This document shows, piece after piece, positions 1 to 5,338 of a stretch of 8,365 nucleotides of DNA. The stretch is from NCBI GenBank assembly GCA_002434335.1, contig DJJW01000080.1, positions 1-8,365 of the forward strand. Direction: 5' to 3'. Each line of letters opens with the position of its first letter. Positions within the stretch are counted from its first letter, which is position 1. The notes beneath the pieces are model-generated. The model made no database searches and was not told the origin of the DNA. It was given only the letters and a program-made list of their open reading frames with translations. Position numbers and translations under genes: made by a program. The DNA comes from Lachnoclostridium sp. UBA6558. Lineage in GTDB: Bacteria > Bacillota > Clostridia > Lachnospirales > Lachnospiraceae.

Positions 1-253
1 ATCCGGCTGCTGCTGGCCTAGTTTTACGAAACCCATAGATTCGGAGGTTCTGCTGGAAAAAACGGATACCACCCATGGAATGCACCGGACGGAAGTACGC
101 AGCCGTTTAGGAGATGCACATATGGGGCATGTATTTACCGATGGACCGATGGAGAAGGGGGGATTGCGTTATTGCATTAACAGTGCAGCAGTTCGTTTTG
201 TTCCCGTTGAAGAAATGGAAAAGGAAGGGTATGGACATTTGCTTCCCTTATAA
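1..253 (+). CDS. msrB: Peptide-methionine (R)-S-oxide reductase MsrB domain, 3' end only
   Basis: This is the C-terminal 83 codons of a methionine sulfoxide reductase B domain, read in the frame that ends at the TAA at 251-253. MsrB reduces the R-epimer of methionine sulfoxide in proteins, usually recharged by thioredoxin. Visible family landmarks are SGCCWPSF at the window edge, then EVRSRLGDAHMGHVF, DGP, and GGLRYCINSAAVRF. The Cys of RYCIN (codon 173-175) matches the catalytic cysteine. The Cys after SG (codon 8-10) matches the resolving cysteine of many MsrBs. Where zinc-binding MsrBs have a CxxC pair just before DAHLGHVF, this protein has SRLG, so it is of the zinc-free type. SGCC is unusual, since SGCG or SGTG is the common form. 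The start lies outside the window. In clostridia this domain is often fused behind MsrA, which cannot be tested here. Confidence 0.93.
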   Translation, partial: SGCCWPSFTKPIDSEVLLEKTDTTHGMHRTEVRSRLGDAHMGHVFTDGPMEKGGLRYCINSAAVRFVPVEEMEKEGYGHLLPL

Positions 254-304
254 GATATAAAACGGATAAAATCTGCAACTTATATCAAGAAAAAATCTGA
301 CCGA

Positions 305-315
305 TATAATATAAT
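305..315 (+). promoter_or_regulatory. -10 region of the araC-type gene promoter
   Basis: Two overlapping perfect TATAAT hexamers (305-310 and 310-315) lie 19-29 bp before the start codon at 334, in the 80-bp gap after msrB. No convincing TTGACA-like -35 sits 16-18 bp upstream, so the promoter may depend on an activator, possibly the AraC-type product itself. No terminator hairpin is visible between msrB and this point. The ribosome binding site AAAGGAG is at 321-327, six bases before the ATG. Confidence 0.55.
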
Positions 316-333
316 AGACTAAAGGAGTGAGGT

Positions 334-663
334 ATGTCAGCAAAAGTAATTGAAACTATGGTAAACTGGATAGATGAAAATATAACAAATGATCCCACTC
401 TGGAAAGAATGGCAGATTTTATCGGTTACTCCCATTATTACTGTTCCTCACAGTTTCATGAAGCGGTAGGAATGACCTTTAAACAGTATGTATCGGAAAG
501 AAGACTAACCCACGCTATTACCGATATCACCCAATCCAGAGAGAAACTTTTGGATATTGCAGTGAAATACGGCTATTCTTCTCAGGCAGCCTTTACCAGG
601 GCTTTTGTCAGCAATTTCGGATATACACCGAATCAATGCAGGAGAGATGCTGACAGGATGTGA
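334..663 (+). CDS. Single-domain AraC/MarA-SoxS-Rob-type transcriptional regulator
   Basis: This 109-residue protein consists only of the double helix-turn-helix DNA-binding domain of the AraC/XylS family. The first HTH spans about residues 23-46 (LERMADFIGYSHYYCSSQF). The second spans about 71-99 (KLLDIAVKYGYSSQAAFTRA, then FVSNFGYTP), with the family signature at its end. The match to the Rob/MarA branch (DIA.kYGY.SQ.AFTRAF) is close. Rob-like proteins carry a C-terminal GyrI-type ligand domain of roughly 180 residues. Here the frame stops just past the DNA-binding domain, so it is either a natural MarA/SoxS-like single-domain activator or a Rob-like protein that lost its sensor. The start is supported by AAAGGAG six bases upstream. 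It is followed after 49 bp by map on the same strand with no terminator between, so co-transcription is likely. Target genes are unknown; msrB upstream would suit a stress regulon, but that is inference. Confidence 0.88.
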   Translation: MSAKVIETMVNWIDENITNDPTLERMADFIGYSHYYCSSQFHEAVGMTFKQYVSERRLTHAITDITQSREKLLDIAVKYGYSSQAAFTRAFVSNFGYTPNQCRRDADRM

Positions 664-712
664 AAAAATATCCTGATATATAGTGTGTAAAGGCACACAG
701 ATGGGAGTTCGT

Positions 713-1588
713 ATGGAGAAAAAAATAGGTAAAAATGATCCCTGCTGGTGCGGCAGTGGTAATAAATACAAATTCTGTCATGCAAGCTTTGATGATAAGC
801 TTGAGGTATACAGAAGAAACGGTCATAAGGTTCCGCCAAGAAAAATAATTAAAACACCGGAGCAGATAGCAGGTATTAAGGAAAGCTGCAAGGTCAATAT
901 TGCTGTACTGGATTATGTTGGGGAGAATCTCAAAAGCGGGATGTCCACGGAGGACATAAACCGAATGGTCCATGAGAAGACTCTCCAGCTGGGAGGAATC
1001 CCGGCACCCTTGAATTACAATGGTTTTCCAAAGAGTGTATGTACCTCCATTAACAGTCAGGTATGCCACGGTATTCCGTCAGAAGAAGACATTTTAGAAG
1101 AAGGAGATATCATTAATATTGATGTGTCCACTATTTATAATGGTTACTTCTCAGATTCCTCCAGAATGTATATGATCGGTGAGGTCAGTGAAGAGAAGCA
1201 GAAGCTGGTTCAGGTTGCCAGAGAATGCCTGGAAAAAGGGCTGGAGCAAGTGAAACCCTGGAGTTTTTTAGGGGATATGGGGAAAGCCGTTAACGATCAT
1301 GCTAAGAAAAACGGTTATACCATAGTAAGGGAAATCGGCGGTCATGGTGTGGGTGTTGAATTTCATGAAGAACCCTGGGTAAGCTATGTCAGCAGAAAAG
1401 GCAAGGAAATGCTTTTGGTTCCGGGAATGATCTTTACTATTGAACCCATGGTAAATATGGGGACGAATGAGGTTTTTATTGATGAATCGGATGACTGGAC
1501 AGTTTACACGGCAGATGGTGCACCCTCTGCACAGTGGGAAATTATGGTACTGGTAACGGAAGAAGGGTATGAAGTACTTTGCTATTAG
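713..1588 (+). CDS. map: Type I methionine aminopeptidase with N-terminal SEC-C motif
   Basis: This enzyme removes the initiator methionine from nascent proteins in the cytoplasm. From the ATG at 713 it has 291 residues. An N-terminal SEC-C zinc motif (C11, C13, C22, H23 in NDPCWCGSGNKYKFCH), thought to help ribosome or protein contact, precedes the catalytic pita-bread domain. The five metal ligands of the family are present: D137 (NIDVS), D148 (FSDSS), H211 (GGHGVG), E244 (FTIEPM) and E276 (AQWEI). H119 (VCHGIP) and H218 (FHEEP) match the substrate-binding histidines. The residue after the last ligand is Ile, where the family often has His. GTG at 683 and ATG at 701 are in frame upstream, but 713 is preferred: GGGAG (702-706) is well spaced and MEKKIGKNDPCWCGSG is the usual start of SEC-C forms. 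It lies 49 bp after the AraC-type gene and ends at a hairpin terminator. Confidence 0.95.
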   Translation: MEKKIGKNDPCWCGSGNKYKFCHASFDDKLEVYRRNGHKVPPRKIIKTPEQIAGIKESCKVNIAVLDYVGENLKSGMSTEDINRMVHEKTLQLGGIPAPLNYNGFPKSVCTSINSQVCHGIPSEEDILEEGDIINIDVSTIYNGYFSDSSRMYMIGEVSEEKQKLVQVARECLEKGLEQVKPWSFLGDMGKAVNDHAKKNGYTIVREIGGHGVGVEFHEEPWVSYVSRKGKEMLLVPGMIFTIEPMVNMGTNEVFIDESDDWTVYTADGAPSAQWEIMVLVTEEGYEVLCY

Positions 1589-1665
1589 GAGCGGAAGGTT
1601 AACATAAAATTTTTCACACAGTTTTTACAGGTATTTTGAGTAAGGAGCATATTCTGAATAAAAAG

Positions 1666-1712
1666 AAGCTCTTCCTGACAAGAGATGAATTTTTCTGTCT
1701 GGAAGAGCTTTT
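1666..1712. terminator. Bidirectional intrinsic terminator between map and the convergent oxidoreductase
   Basis: AAGCTCTTCC (1666-1675) pairs perfectly with GGAAGAGCTT (1701-1710). Past one T-T mismatch, GACA (1677-1680) pairs with TGTC (1696-1699), closing a 15-base loop. On the plus strand it is followed by TTTTATATT. On the minus strand it is followed by a better T-tract (TTCTTTTTATT). It therefore fits as the end of map (78 bp after its stop) and of the minus-strand gene (about 120 bp after its stop). The rest of the 240-bp convergent gap (1589-1828) shows no gene I trust. Confidence 0.85.
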
Positions 1713-1828
1713 ATATTACAAAATTTAAGTTTATACCTTCTGGTTCTAAGGATATAATGAAAAGTTTGGAATACCTGAAAGAACTTGGGTGTTTTCATTT
1801 TTTTATTCGTTATATTGTAAGTTCCATA

Positions 1829-3076
1829 TTATGAATGAGGTGCCTGCTCCATGTATTCTATCATAGCTTCAGCTACGACTTTAGATACACGTACGGCCTC
1901 AACTACAGTCTTAGCACCGGTAACAACATCACCGGAGGCAAAGACACCTTCTCTGGTGGTTCGGCCAAATTCATCGGTTACCAGCAGACCTCTGTTATTT
2001 ACATCAATACCCTTGGAATTATTAACGAGGTTTCGTCTTGGGCTCTGGCCAACTGCAAGTATAACGGAATCACAGGGAAAGAGTCCTTCCTTATCCTCCA
2101 GAATCTTAACGGTTTCTTTTCCCCTTTCGTCCTTAGCGATTACTTCTGTTTCATGGTATTTAACACCGGAATCGGTAATCTCAAAAGGCGCTCTGTAGAA
2201 GCTGAACTTAACGCCGTCAAGTTTTGCATATTCAATCTCAACAGGCTCTGCCTCTATACTTGTTTCTCCTTTACGGTATAGTATCGTTACTTCCCTGGAG
2301 CCGTTTCTTAAGGCAGTTCTGGCAACATCCATAGCAACGTTACCGGCACCAATGATGCAGACTCTTTTACCCAATGAATAAGCATCGGGACTCTTGAGAT
2401 AATCGATGGCAAAATGCACATGTCCCAGTGTTTCGCCTTTTATTCTTAGCGTATTAGGGTTCCATACCCCCGTACCGATAAATACAGCACTATAACCATC
2501 ACGGAACAGATCTTCAACCGTAATAATAGGTCCAATTAAAGTATTGGGGCGAATTTTAATTCCCATTTCAATTAATTTATCTTTCAGCTTATCCAATACA
2601 GATTTCGGCAGGCGGAATTCCGGAATGCCGTAACGCAGCACACCGCCAATCTTATCGTGAGCTTCAAAAATCGTTATATCGTAACCTTTGGAGGCGAGTA
2701 TAATGGCAATGGTGATTCCGGCAGGGCCCGAGCCGACTATCGCTGCTTTTTTACCGGATTTTGGCACCTTAGGGCTTTCAACATAATTCAGATAATAATC
2801 AGAGATATAGTTTTCAACCATACCAAATTTGATGGGGTCGCCTTTTCTGTTAAGTATACAATGTCCTTCACATTGTTTCTCATGCGGGCAGACAAGTGAG
2901 CATACAACGGAAAGTGGATTATTGAGAAACAGCTTTTCTCCCGCCTCAACAATGTTTCCGTCAAGCAGCATATGAATCACTTCATTTACCGGAGTATGAA
3001 CGGGACATCCTTCTTTACACAAGGGACGTTTGCATTGCAGGCATCTTTTTGCTTCGGAAATTGTTATATCAGACAT
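1829..3076 (-). CDS. GltD-like FeS/FAD NAD(P)H oxidoreductase (glutamate synthase small-subunit family)
   Basis: This 415-residue cytoplasmic flavoprotein belongs to the GltD family, which moves electrons from NAD(P)H through FAD and iron-sulfur clusters to a partner. The N-terminal ferredoxin-like domain has two cysteine sets, C12, C15, C20, C24 (CLQCKRPLCKEGCPVHTP) and C59, C63, C69, C73, fit to bind two [4Fe-4S] clusters. The FAD motif is VGSGPAG (114-120), followed by the family's GGVLRYGIPEFRLPK (144-158). The NAD(P)H motif is IIGAGNVAMDVART (241-254). The C-terminal FAD contact is VFASGDVVTGAKTVVEA (378-394). It is shorter than most GltD and NfnB proteins (about 450-490), and no GltB large subunit is nearby, so a stand-alone oxidoreductase is likelier than a proven glutamate synthase. 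The start is set by AGGAGG on the minus strand (3082-3087), five bases before the ATG. It is transcribed divergently from lacI. Confidence 0.9.
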   Translation of the reverse strand: MSDITISEAKRCLQCKRPLCKEGCPVHTPVNEVIHMLLDGNIVEAGEKLFLNNPLSVVCSLVCPHEKQCEGHCILNRKGDPIKFGMVENYISDYYLNYVESPKVPKSGKKAAIVGSGPAGITIAIILASKGYDITIFEAHDKIGGVLRYGIPEFRLPKSVLDKLKDKLIEMGIKIRPNTLIGPIITVEDLFRDGYSAVFIGTGVWNPNTLRIKGETLGHVHFAIDYLKSPDAYSLGKRVCIIGAGNVAMDVARTALRNGSREVTILYRKGETSIEAEPVEIEYAKLDGVKFSFYRAPFEITDSGVKYHETEVIAKDERGKETVKILEDKEGLFPCDSVILAVGQSPRRNLVNNSKGIDVNNRGLLVTDEFGRTTREGVFASGDVVTGAKTVVEAVRVSKVVAEAMIEYMEQAPHS

Positions 3077-3114
3077 TAGGTCCTCCTCTTAGAATTTAAA
3101 ACGCAAACAATTTA

Positions 3115-3126
3115 ATTACATGTAAT
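3115..3126. repeat. 12-bp perfect palindrome in the oxidoreductase leader
   Basis: ATTACATGTAAT is a perfect 12-bp inverted repeat, lying roughly 10-25 bp downstream of the predicted minus-strand start site and before the ribosome binding site. Its place suits a repressor operator for the oxidoreductase gene, but no regulator can be named and AT-rich palindromes of this length can occur by chance. Confidence 0.3.
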
Positions 3127-3144
3127 GAAAATGAAACTATAGTA

Positions 3145-3173
3145 ATTTTATCACAAATAAAGCAAAATGACCA
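3145..3173 (-). promoter_or_regulatory. Predicted promoter of the GltD-like gene, extended -10
   Basis: Read on the minus strand, TGGTCA (complement of 3168-3173, four of six matches to TTGACA) is followed after exactly 17 bp by TAAAAT (complement of 3145-3150). TGA directly precedes the -10, giving an extended -10 (TG-N-TAAAAT). This would give a leader of about 60 nt before the ATG at 3076. Confidence 0.6.
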
Positions 3174-3183
3174 GTAAACCTTT

Positions 3184-3200
3184 GCGAAAAACAGCGAAAA
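3184..3200 (+). repeat. GCGAAAA direct repeat pair upstream of the lacI promoter
   Basis: GCGAAAA occurs at 3184-3190 and 3194-3200, one helical turn apart (10 bp), between the -35 boxes of the two divergent promoters. The same hexamer occurs twice more at 3247-3259. The placement suggests binding by a shared regulator, possibly the LacI-family protein encoded next to it. This is inference from position and sequence only. Confidence 0.35.
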
Positions 3201-3210
3201 ATTAAAGGAC

Positions 3211-3240
3211 TTGACTTGATGATGTAAATTATATTATTAT
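3211..3240 (+). promoter_or_regulatory. Predicted lacI promoter
   Basis: TTGACT (3211-3216, five of six) is followed after 18 bp by TATTAT (3235-3240, five of six). The expected start near 3247 leaves a leader of about 100 nt before the ATG at 3346. The predicted start falls on the GCGAAAGCGAAAA element. Confidence 0.65.
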
Positions 3241-3246
3241 TACAGT

Positions 3247-3260
3247 GCGAAAGCGAAAAT
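3247..3260 (+). promoter_or_regulatory. Half-operator at the lacI start site (putative autoregulation)
   Basis: GCGAAAGCGAAAAT overlaps the predicted transcription start of lacI. Its GAAAGCGA (3249-3256) is identical to the left eight bases of the GAAAGCGATTTC operator in front of the transporter operon (5060-5071), but the right half here is AAAT in place of TTTC. A LacI-family repressor could bind it weakly and limit its own synthesis. The call rests on this similarity and the position at +1. Confidence 0.4.
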
Positions 3261-3292
3261 GGAGATATATAAGCTGAATACTGCTTATGCAT

Positions 3293-3315
3293 TGACTAGT
3301 TTTTAAAGATAGTCA
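3293..3315 (+). repeat. Inverted repeat in the lacI leader
   Basis: TGACTA (3293-3298) and TAGTCA (3310-3315) are perfect inverted copies separated by 11 bases, ending 17 bases before the AAGGGG ribosome binding site. It could be a small RNA hairpin or a dimeric protein site. There is no T-tract, so it is not a terminator. Confidence 0.25.
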
Positions 3316-3345
3316 TGAAAATGTTACATAATAAGGGGTCAGGTA

Positions 3346-4371
3346 ATGAGTGAAAAGGCAATAACTGTATATGACATAGCCAGAGAAGCGGGTGTATCTC
3401 CGGCTACGGTATCAAGGGTGTTGACAAATAATGCCAGGGTTAGTGAAGAGAAGAGAGTAAGAATTGAGGAAATCATAAAAAAATATGATTTTGAACCAAA
3501 CGGCTTAGCCAGAAGTTTGAGCAAACAGGAAACCAAAACCATTGGAATGATGGTTCCGGATATCCGCAACCCATACTTCTCTAATATATTTATTGAGTGC
3601 GAGATGGTTGCCAGCCAGTATGGCTATAATATGATTCTTTGCAATACAATGAACGATCTTTCTTCCGAATTGAGCCATCTTAAGAATCTGTGTGAAAAGC
3701 ATGTAGATGCTATTATACAGGTAGGGGGCAATGCCGATGAAATCAGACCGGATGAAGAGTATGTGAAATTAATTAATAAAACAGCAAAAAAGATGCCCGT
3801 TGTAGTTGGTGGTGAATTTCCCGGAGCGGAATGTTACAAGGTCTACACAGAAAAAGAACATGGAATGAAAGAACTGATTGATTACCTGTTAAACTGCGGT
3901 CATAAGAAGGTTAATCTGGTGGGAGGACGTAACACCGTTATACCTACCGTAAGAAAGCGGGAGTCCCTAAAGAACTGTCTGAAGCTTCATAATCTTGAGT
4001 TGGCAGATGAACTTATAATTGACTGTAAATATGATATAGACGGCGGCTATGCGGCTATGAAACAGCTTCTTAACAGTCATAACCTACCGGAAGTCATTAT
4101 TGCAGTGAATGACCAGGTAGCAATGGGTATCCTGAAAGCCTGTCAGGAAATGAAAATTAAAATTCCTGCTGATATTTCTTTGGTGGCCTATGATGATACG
4201 TCCTTTTCTGAAATAGCAACGCCTCAGTTAACTTCCGTTAATTACAATTTGAAAATGCATTCTGAGAAAATGATGAAAACGATAATTGATATAATCAGCG
4301 GCAATGAAACAGAAAAGGTAAAGTCAGTTGATACTTATCTGACAATCCGTGATTCCTGTAGGAATGTATAG
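3346..4371 (+). CDS. LacI/GalR-family transcriptional repressor
   Basis: This 341-residue protein has the full LacI layout. The N-terminal helix-turn-helix is at about residues 7-26 (VYDIAREAGVSPATVSRVLT). The hinge helix is at about 52-60 (NGLARSLSK), where minor-groove contact is made in this family. It is followed by a periplasmic-binding-protein-like effector domain beginning TIGMMVPDIRNPYFS, with the late conserved patches VNDQVAMGIL (254-263), DISLVAYDD (276-284) and TPQLTSV (292-298). Length is normal and no key block is missing. AAGGGG (3333-3338) is a good ribosome binding site seven bases before the ATG. It is encoded upstream of, and in the same direction as, a sugar ABC-transporter operon whose promoter carries two LacI-type operators, so it is the best candidate regulator of that operon. 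The effector is unknown, presumably a sugar or oligosaccharide. It is not obviously CcpA, since it sits beside a dedicated transporter. Confidence 0.93.
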   Translation: MSEKAITVYDIAREAGVSPATVSRVLTNNARVSEEKRVRIEEIIKKYDFEPNGLARSLSKQETKTIGMMVPDIRNPYFSNIFIECEMVASQYGYNMILCNTMNDLSSELSHLKNLCEKHVDAIIQVGGNADEIRPDEEYVKLINKTAKKMPVVVGGEFPGAECYKVYTEKEHGMKELIDYLLNCGHKKVNLVGGRNTVIPTVRKRESLKNCLKLHNLELADELIIDCKYDIDGGYAAMKQLLNSHNLPEVIIAVNDQVAMGILKACQEMKIKIPADISLVAYDDTSFSEIATPQLTSVNYNLKMHSEKMMKTIIDIISGNETEKVKSVDTYLTIRDSCRNV

Positions 4372-4387
4372 TGGCTATTAATAAAAT

Positions 4388-4431
4388 AAAGCTCGCTGAA
4401 CTTAAATTAAGATTCAGTGAGCTTTCTATTT
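4388..4431 (+). terminator. Intrinsic terminator of lacI
   Basis: AAAGCTCGCTGAA (4388-4400) pairs with TTCAGTGAGCTTT (4413-4425) over 13 bp with a single G-T wobble, around a 12-base loop, and is followed by TTTCTATTT. It begins 16 bp after the lacI stop, so lacI is probably monocistronic and does not read through into the transporter operon. Confidence 0.88.
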
Positions 4432-4446
4432 GGATTATATTATTAT

Positions 4447-4890
4447 TTATCTATTAGGTTCAAAAAGTATTTGAATTTCGTAAGCATCTTGATATGTTTC
4501 ATAAATATTTGAGTCTTTTAAAGTATCTCTTACTTTTTCTGTAGAGTTTTTCTGGCTTATACTATCTTGATCTATTGTACTTGAATTCCCTTTATCTGTA
4601 ATTTTCCGGATCAGCATCATTTATTAAAACAGTAGTATTAATACCGGAAGCCGTATAGGAACCATCTTCAACCCATTCTCTAACTTAAATACGCTGCTTT
4701 TCCTATCGCATCCTGAAAAGCTTATTTATATTATCATTAAGAGCGTATGTATCATTAAATTCTTTCAATTTTTGCTTTTACAATTCATATTCGTGTAGAC
4801 AAAGTTTATACGGTCAATGAAAGAATAAACTGCAGCTACTAAAGCATTAAGAAGGTATATTACTATCAAAAGAGTAGAGTTTTATGTAAA
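4447..4890 (-). pseudogene. Decayed gene for a small membrane-anchored protein, several frameshifts
   Basis: On the minus strand, consecutive protein-like stretches appear in changing frames and join into one product of roughly 145 residues. A hydrophobic segment comes first (about 4881-4830, STLLIVIYLLNALVAAVYSF, then IDRINFVYTNMN). It is followed by KQKLKEFNDTYALNDNINKL (about 4785-4720), then FQDAIGKAAYLS (about 4718-4683), then REWVEDGSYTASG..INDADPENYR (about 4681-4595). The last stretch is ITDKGNSSTIDQ...YQDAYEIQILFEPNR, ending at the stop complementary to 4447-4449. Each junction needs a one- or two-base shift, and an in-frame stop also follows EYEL. The last piece is technically a 57-codon ORF from an ATG at 4620, but it has no ribosome binding site. 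The layout suggests an N-terminal membrane anchor and an extracellular soluble part. I do not recognise the family. Inactivation is inferred from the clustered frame breaks; flanking genes are intact, so sequencing error is less likely. Confidence 0.55.
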
Positions 4891-5022
4891 AATACTGAAT
4901 TAATGGTTATTATGCTGATAAGTACTAAGCGTTATTTTACTAACAATGTAGAAAATGTGAAGTAAATAACAGCATTTATAAAGCATTCATAAATAAAATG
5001 TTAAAAATCACAAATATACCTC
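4891..5022. other. AT-rich spacer with no gene seen
   Basis: Between the gene remnant and the transporter promoter there are about 130 AT-rich bases. I see no ORF with a ribosome binding site, no terminator-like hairpin and no RNA gene. A 61-codon ORF starting at 4998 runs through the promoter and both operators, so it is not credible as a gene. Confidence 0.5.
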
Positions 5023-5051
5023 TTGACAAGAAAAAAGCTTATTGTTATAAT
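5023..5051 (+). promoter_or_regulatory. Perfect consensus sigma-A promoter of the sugar-transporter operon
   Basis: TTGACA (5023-5028) and TATAAT (5046-5051) are both exact consensus with the ideal 17-bp spacer. Transcription should start near 5058, giving a leader of about 307 nt before the first permease ATG. Such a strong core promoter would need tight repression, which fits the operator lying directly at the start site. Confidence 0.92.
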
Positions 5052-5056
5052 CGTGA

Positions 5057-5072
5057 TATGAAAGCGATTTCA
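5057..5072 (+). promoter_or_regulatory. LacI/cre-type operator O1 at the transcription start
   Basis: TGAAAGCGATTTCA (5059-5072) has perfect 5-bp inverted arms (TGAAA/TTTCA) around a central GCGA. This is the typical LacI-family operator shape and also a full match to the Bacillus-type CcpA cre consensus (TGWNANCGNTNWCA). It overlaps the predicted start of transcription, where bound repressor would block RNA polymerase. Candidates are the LacI-family protein encoded at 3346-4371 or a global CcpA; sequence alone cannot separate them. Confidence 0.8.
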
Positions 5073-5298
5073 ATAACTACCATTACAACAGAATGCACAA
5101 TACAAAGCACGATAAAGGTAAACATGTTATTTGAAGATAAATCGCATTTTTTTAATAATCACTATGAAAGCGGTTTCGTATAAGGCGTTAATAGGGCAGA
5201 ATTGCTGATAATATCATAAACAGTATAATTGCCTTAAAAGCTATTATGAAAAGTATACAAGGCTATAAAGCACAGAGAATATTTTTCGTCTATGAATT
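5073..5298 (+). other. Long 5' leader of the transporter operon
   Basis: This is transcribed but apparently non-coding sequence between the promoter and the leader hairpin. It contains O2, a run of seven T at 5147-5153 directly after AAATCGCA, and a possible stem further on: TAAGGC (5181-5186) with GCCTTA (5231-5236), enclosing GGCA/TGCC and CTG/CAG pairings. AAATCGC (5139-5145) is also complementary to GCGATTT (5064-5070) at the RNA 5' end. I do not recognise any known riboswitch or T-box element. Confidence 0.4.
5163..5178 (+). promoter_or_regulatory. LacI/cre-type operator O2 in the leader
   Basis: TGAAAGCGGTTTCG (5165-5178) repeats the O1 sequence. TATGAAAGCG-N-TTTC is shared by 5057-5071 and 5163-5177, an offset of exactly 106 bp. 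That is about ten helical turns, so both sites face the same side of the DNA, as in repressor-loop arrangements. The last position departs from the cre consensus (G for A). Confidence 0.75.
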
Positions 5299-5324
5299 TT
5301 AATATCTGATTTTACAGATATTAA
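5299..5324 (+). promoter_or_regulatory. Perfect stem-loop just upstream of the leader ORF
   Basis: TTAATATCTG (5299-5308) and CAGATATTAA (5315-5324) form a perfect 10-bp stem with the six-base loop ATTTTA. It abuts the purine-rich GGAGAGAGG ribosome-binding stretch (5325-5333). With no T-tract after it, it is more likely an mRNA 5' stabilising or translation-modulating element, or a protein-binding palindrome, than a terminator. Confidence 0.6.
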
Positions 5325-5338
5325 GGAGAGAGGCTGGA

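Noticed and set aside
683..698. GTGTG/CACAC small hairpin before map
   Set aside because: It has only five pairs and no T-tract; too short to call a terminator or regulator.
683..712. Upstream GTG (683) or ATG (701) start for map
   Set aside because: The GTG has no ribosome binding site and the ATG at 701 a weaker one. The SEC-C motif normally begins close to the N-terminus and GGGAG is well placed for 713.
608..1069. 153-codon minus-strand ORF opposite the AraC-type gene and map
   Set aside because: It is a shadow of two well-supported plus-strand genes; its translation shows no recognisable domain and it lacks a ribosome binding site.
1770..1806. Possible second plus-strand terminator: AATACC with GGTGTT, then a T-rich tract
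   Set aside because: The stem is only six pairs with a G-T and a 12-base loop, and the much better hairpin at 1666-1712 already serves this gap.
1685..1834. Plus-strand small ORF of about 49 codons after map, including the protein-like stretch KFIPSGSKDIMKSLEYLKEL
   Set aside because: It overlaps the right arm of the strong bidirectional terminator and the 3' end of the convergent gene, and has no good ribosome binding site. It may be a chance ORF or a gene scrap; a translated search of 1680-1835 would decide.
1835..2281. 148-codon plus-strand ORF opposite the oxidoreductase
   Set aside because: It lies antisense to conserved NAD(P)H and FAD motifs of a clear family protein and is a shadow frame.
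4274..4287. TGAAAACGATAATT inside lacI, a cre-like match
   Set aside because: It misses the last two cre positions, lacks a symmetrical right arm and lies deep in the coding region.
4998..5183. 61-codon plus-strand ORF
   Set aside because: It runs through the consensus promoter and both operators, has no ribosome binding site and an unconvincing composition.
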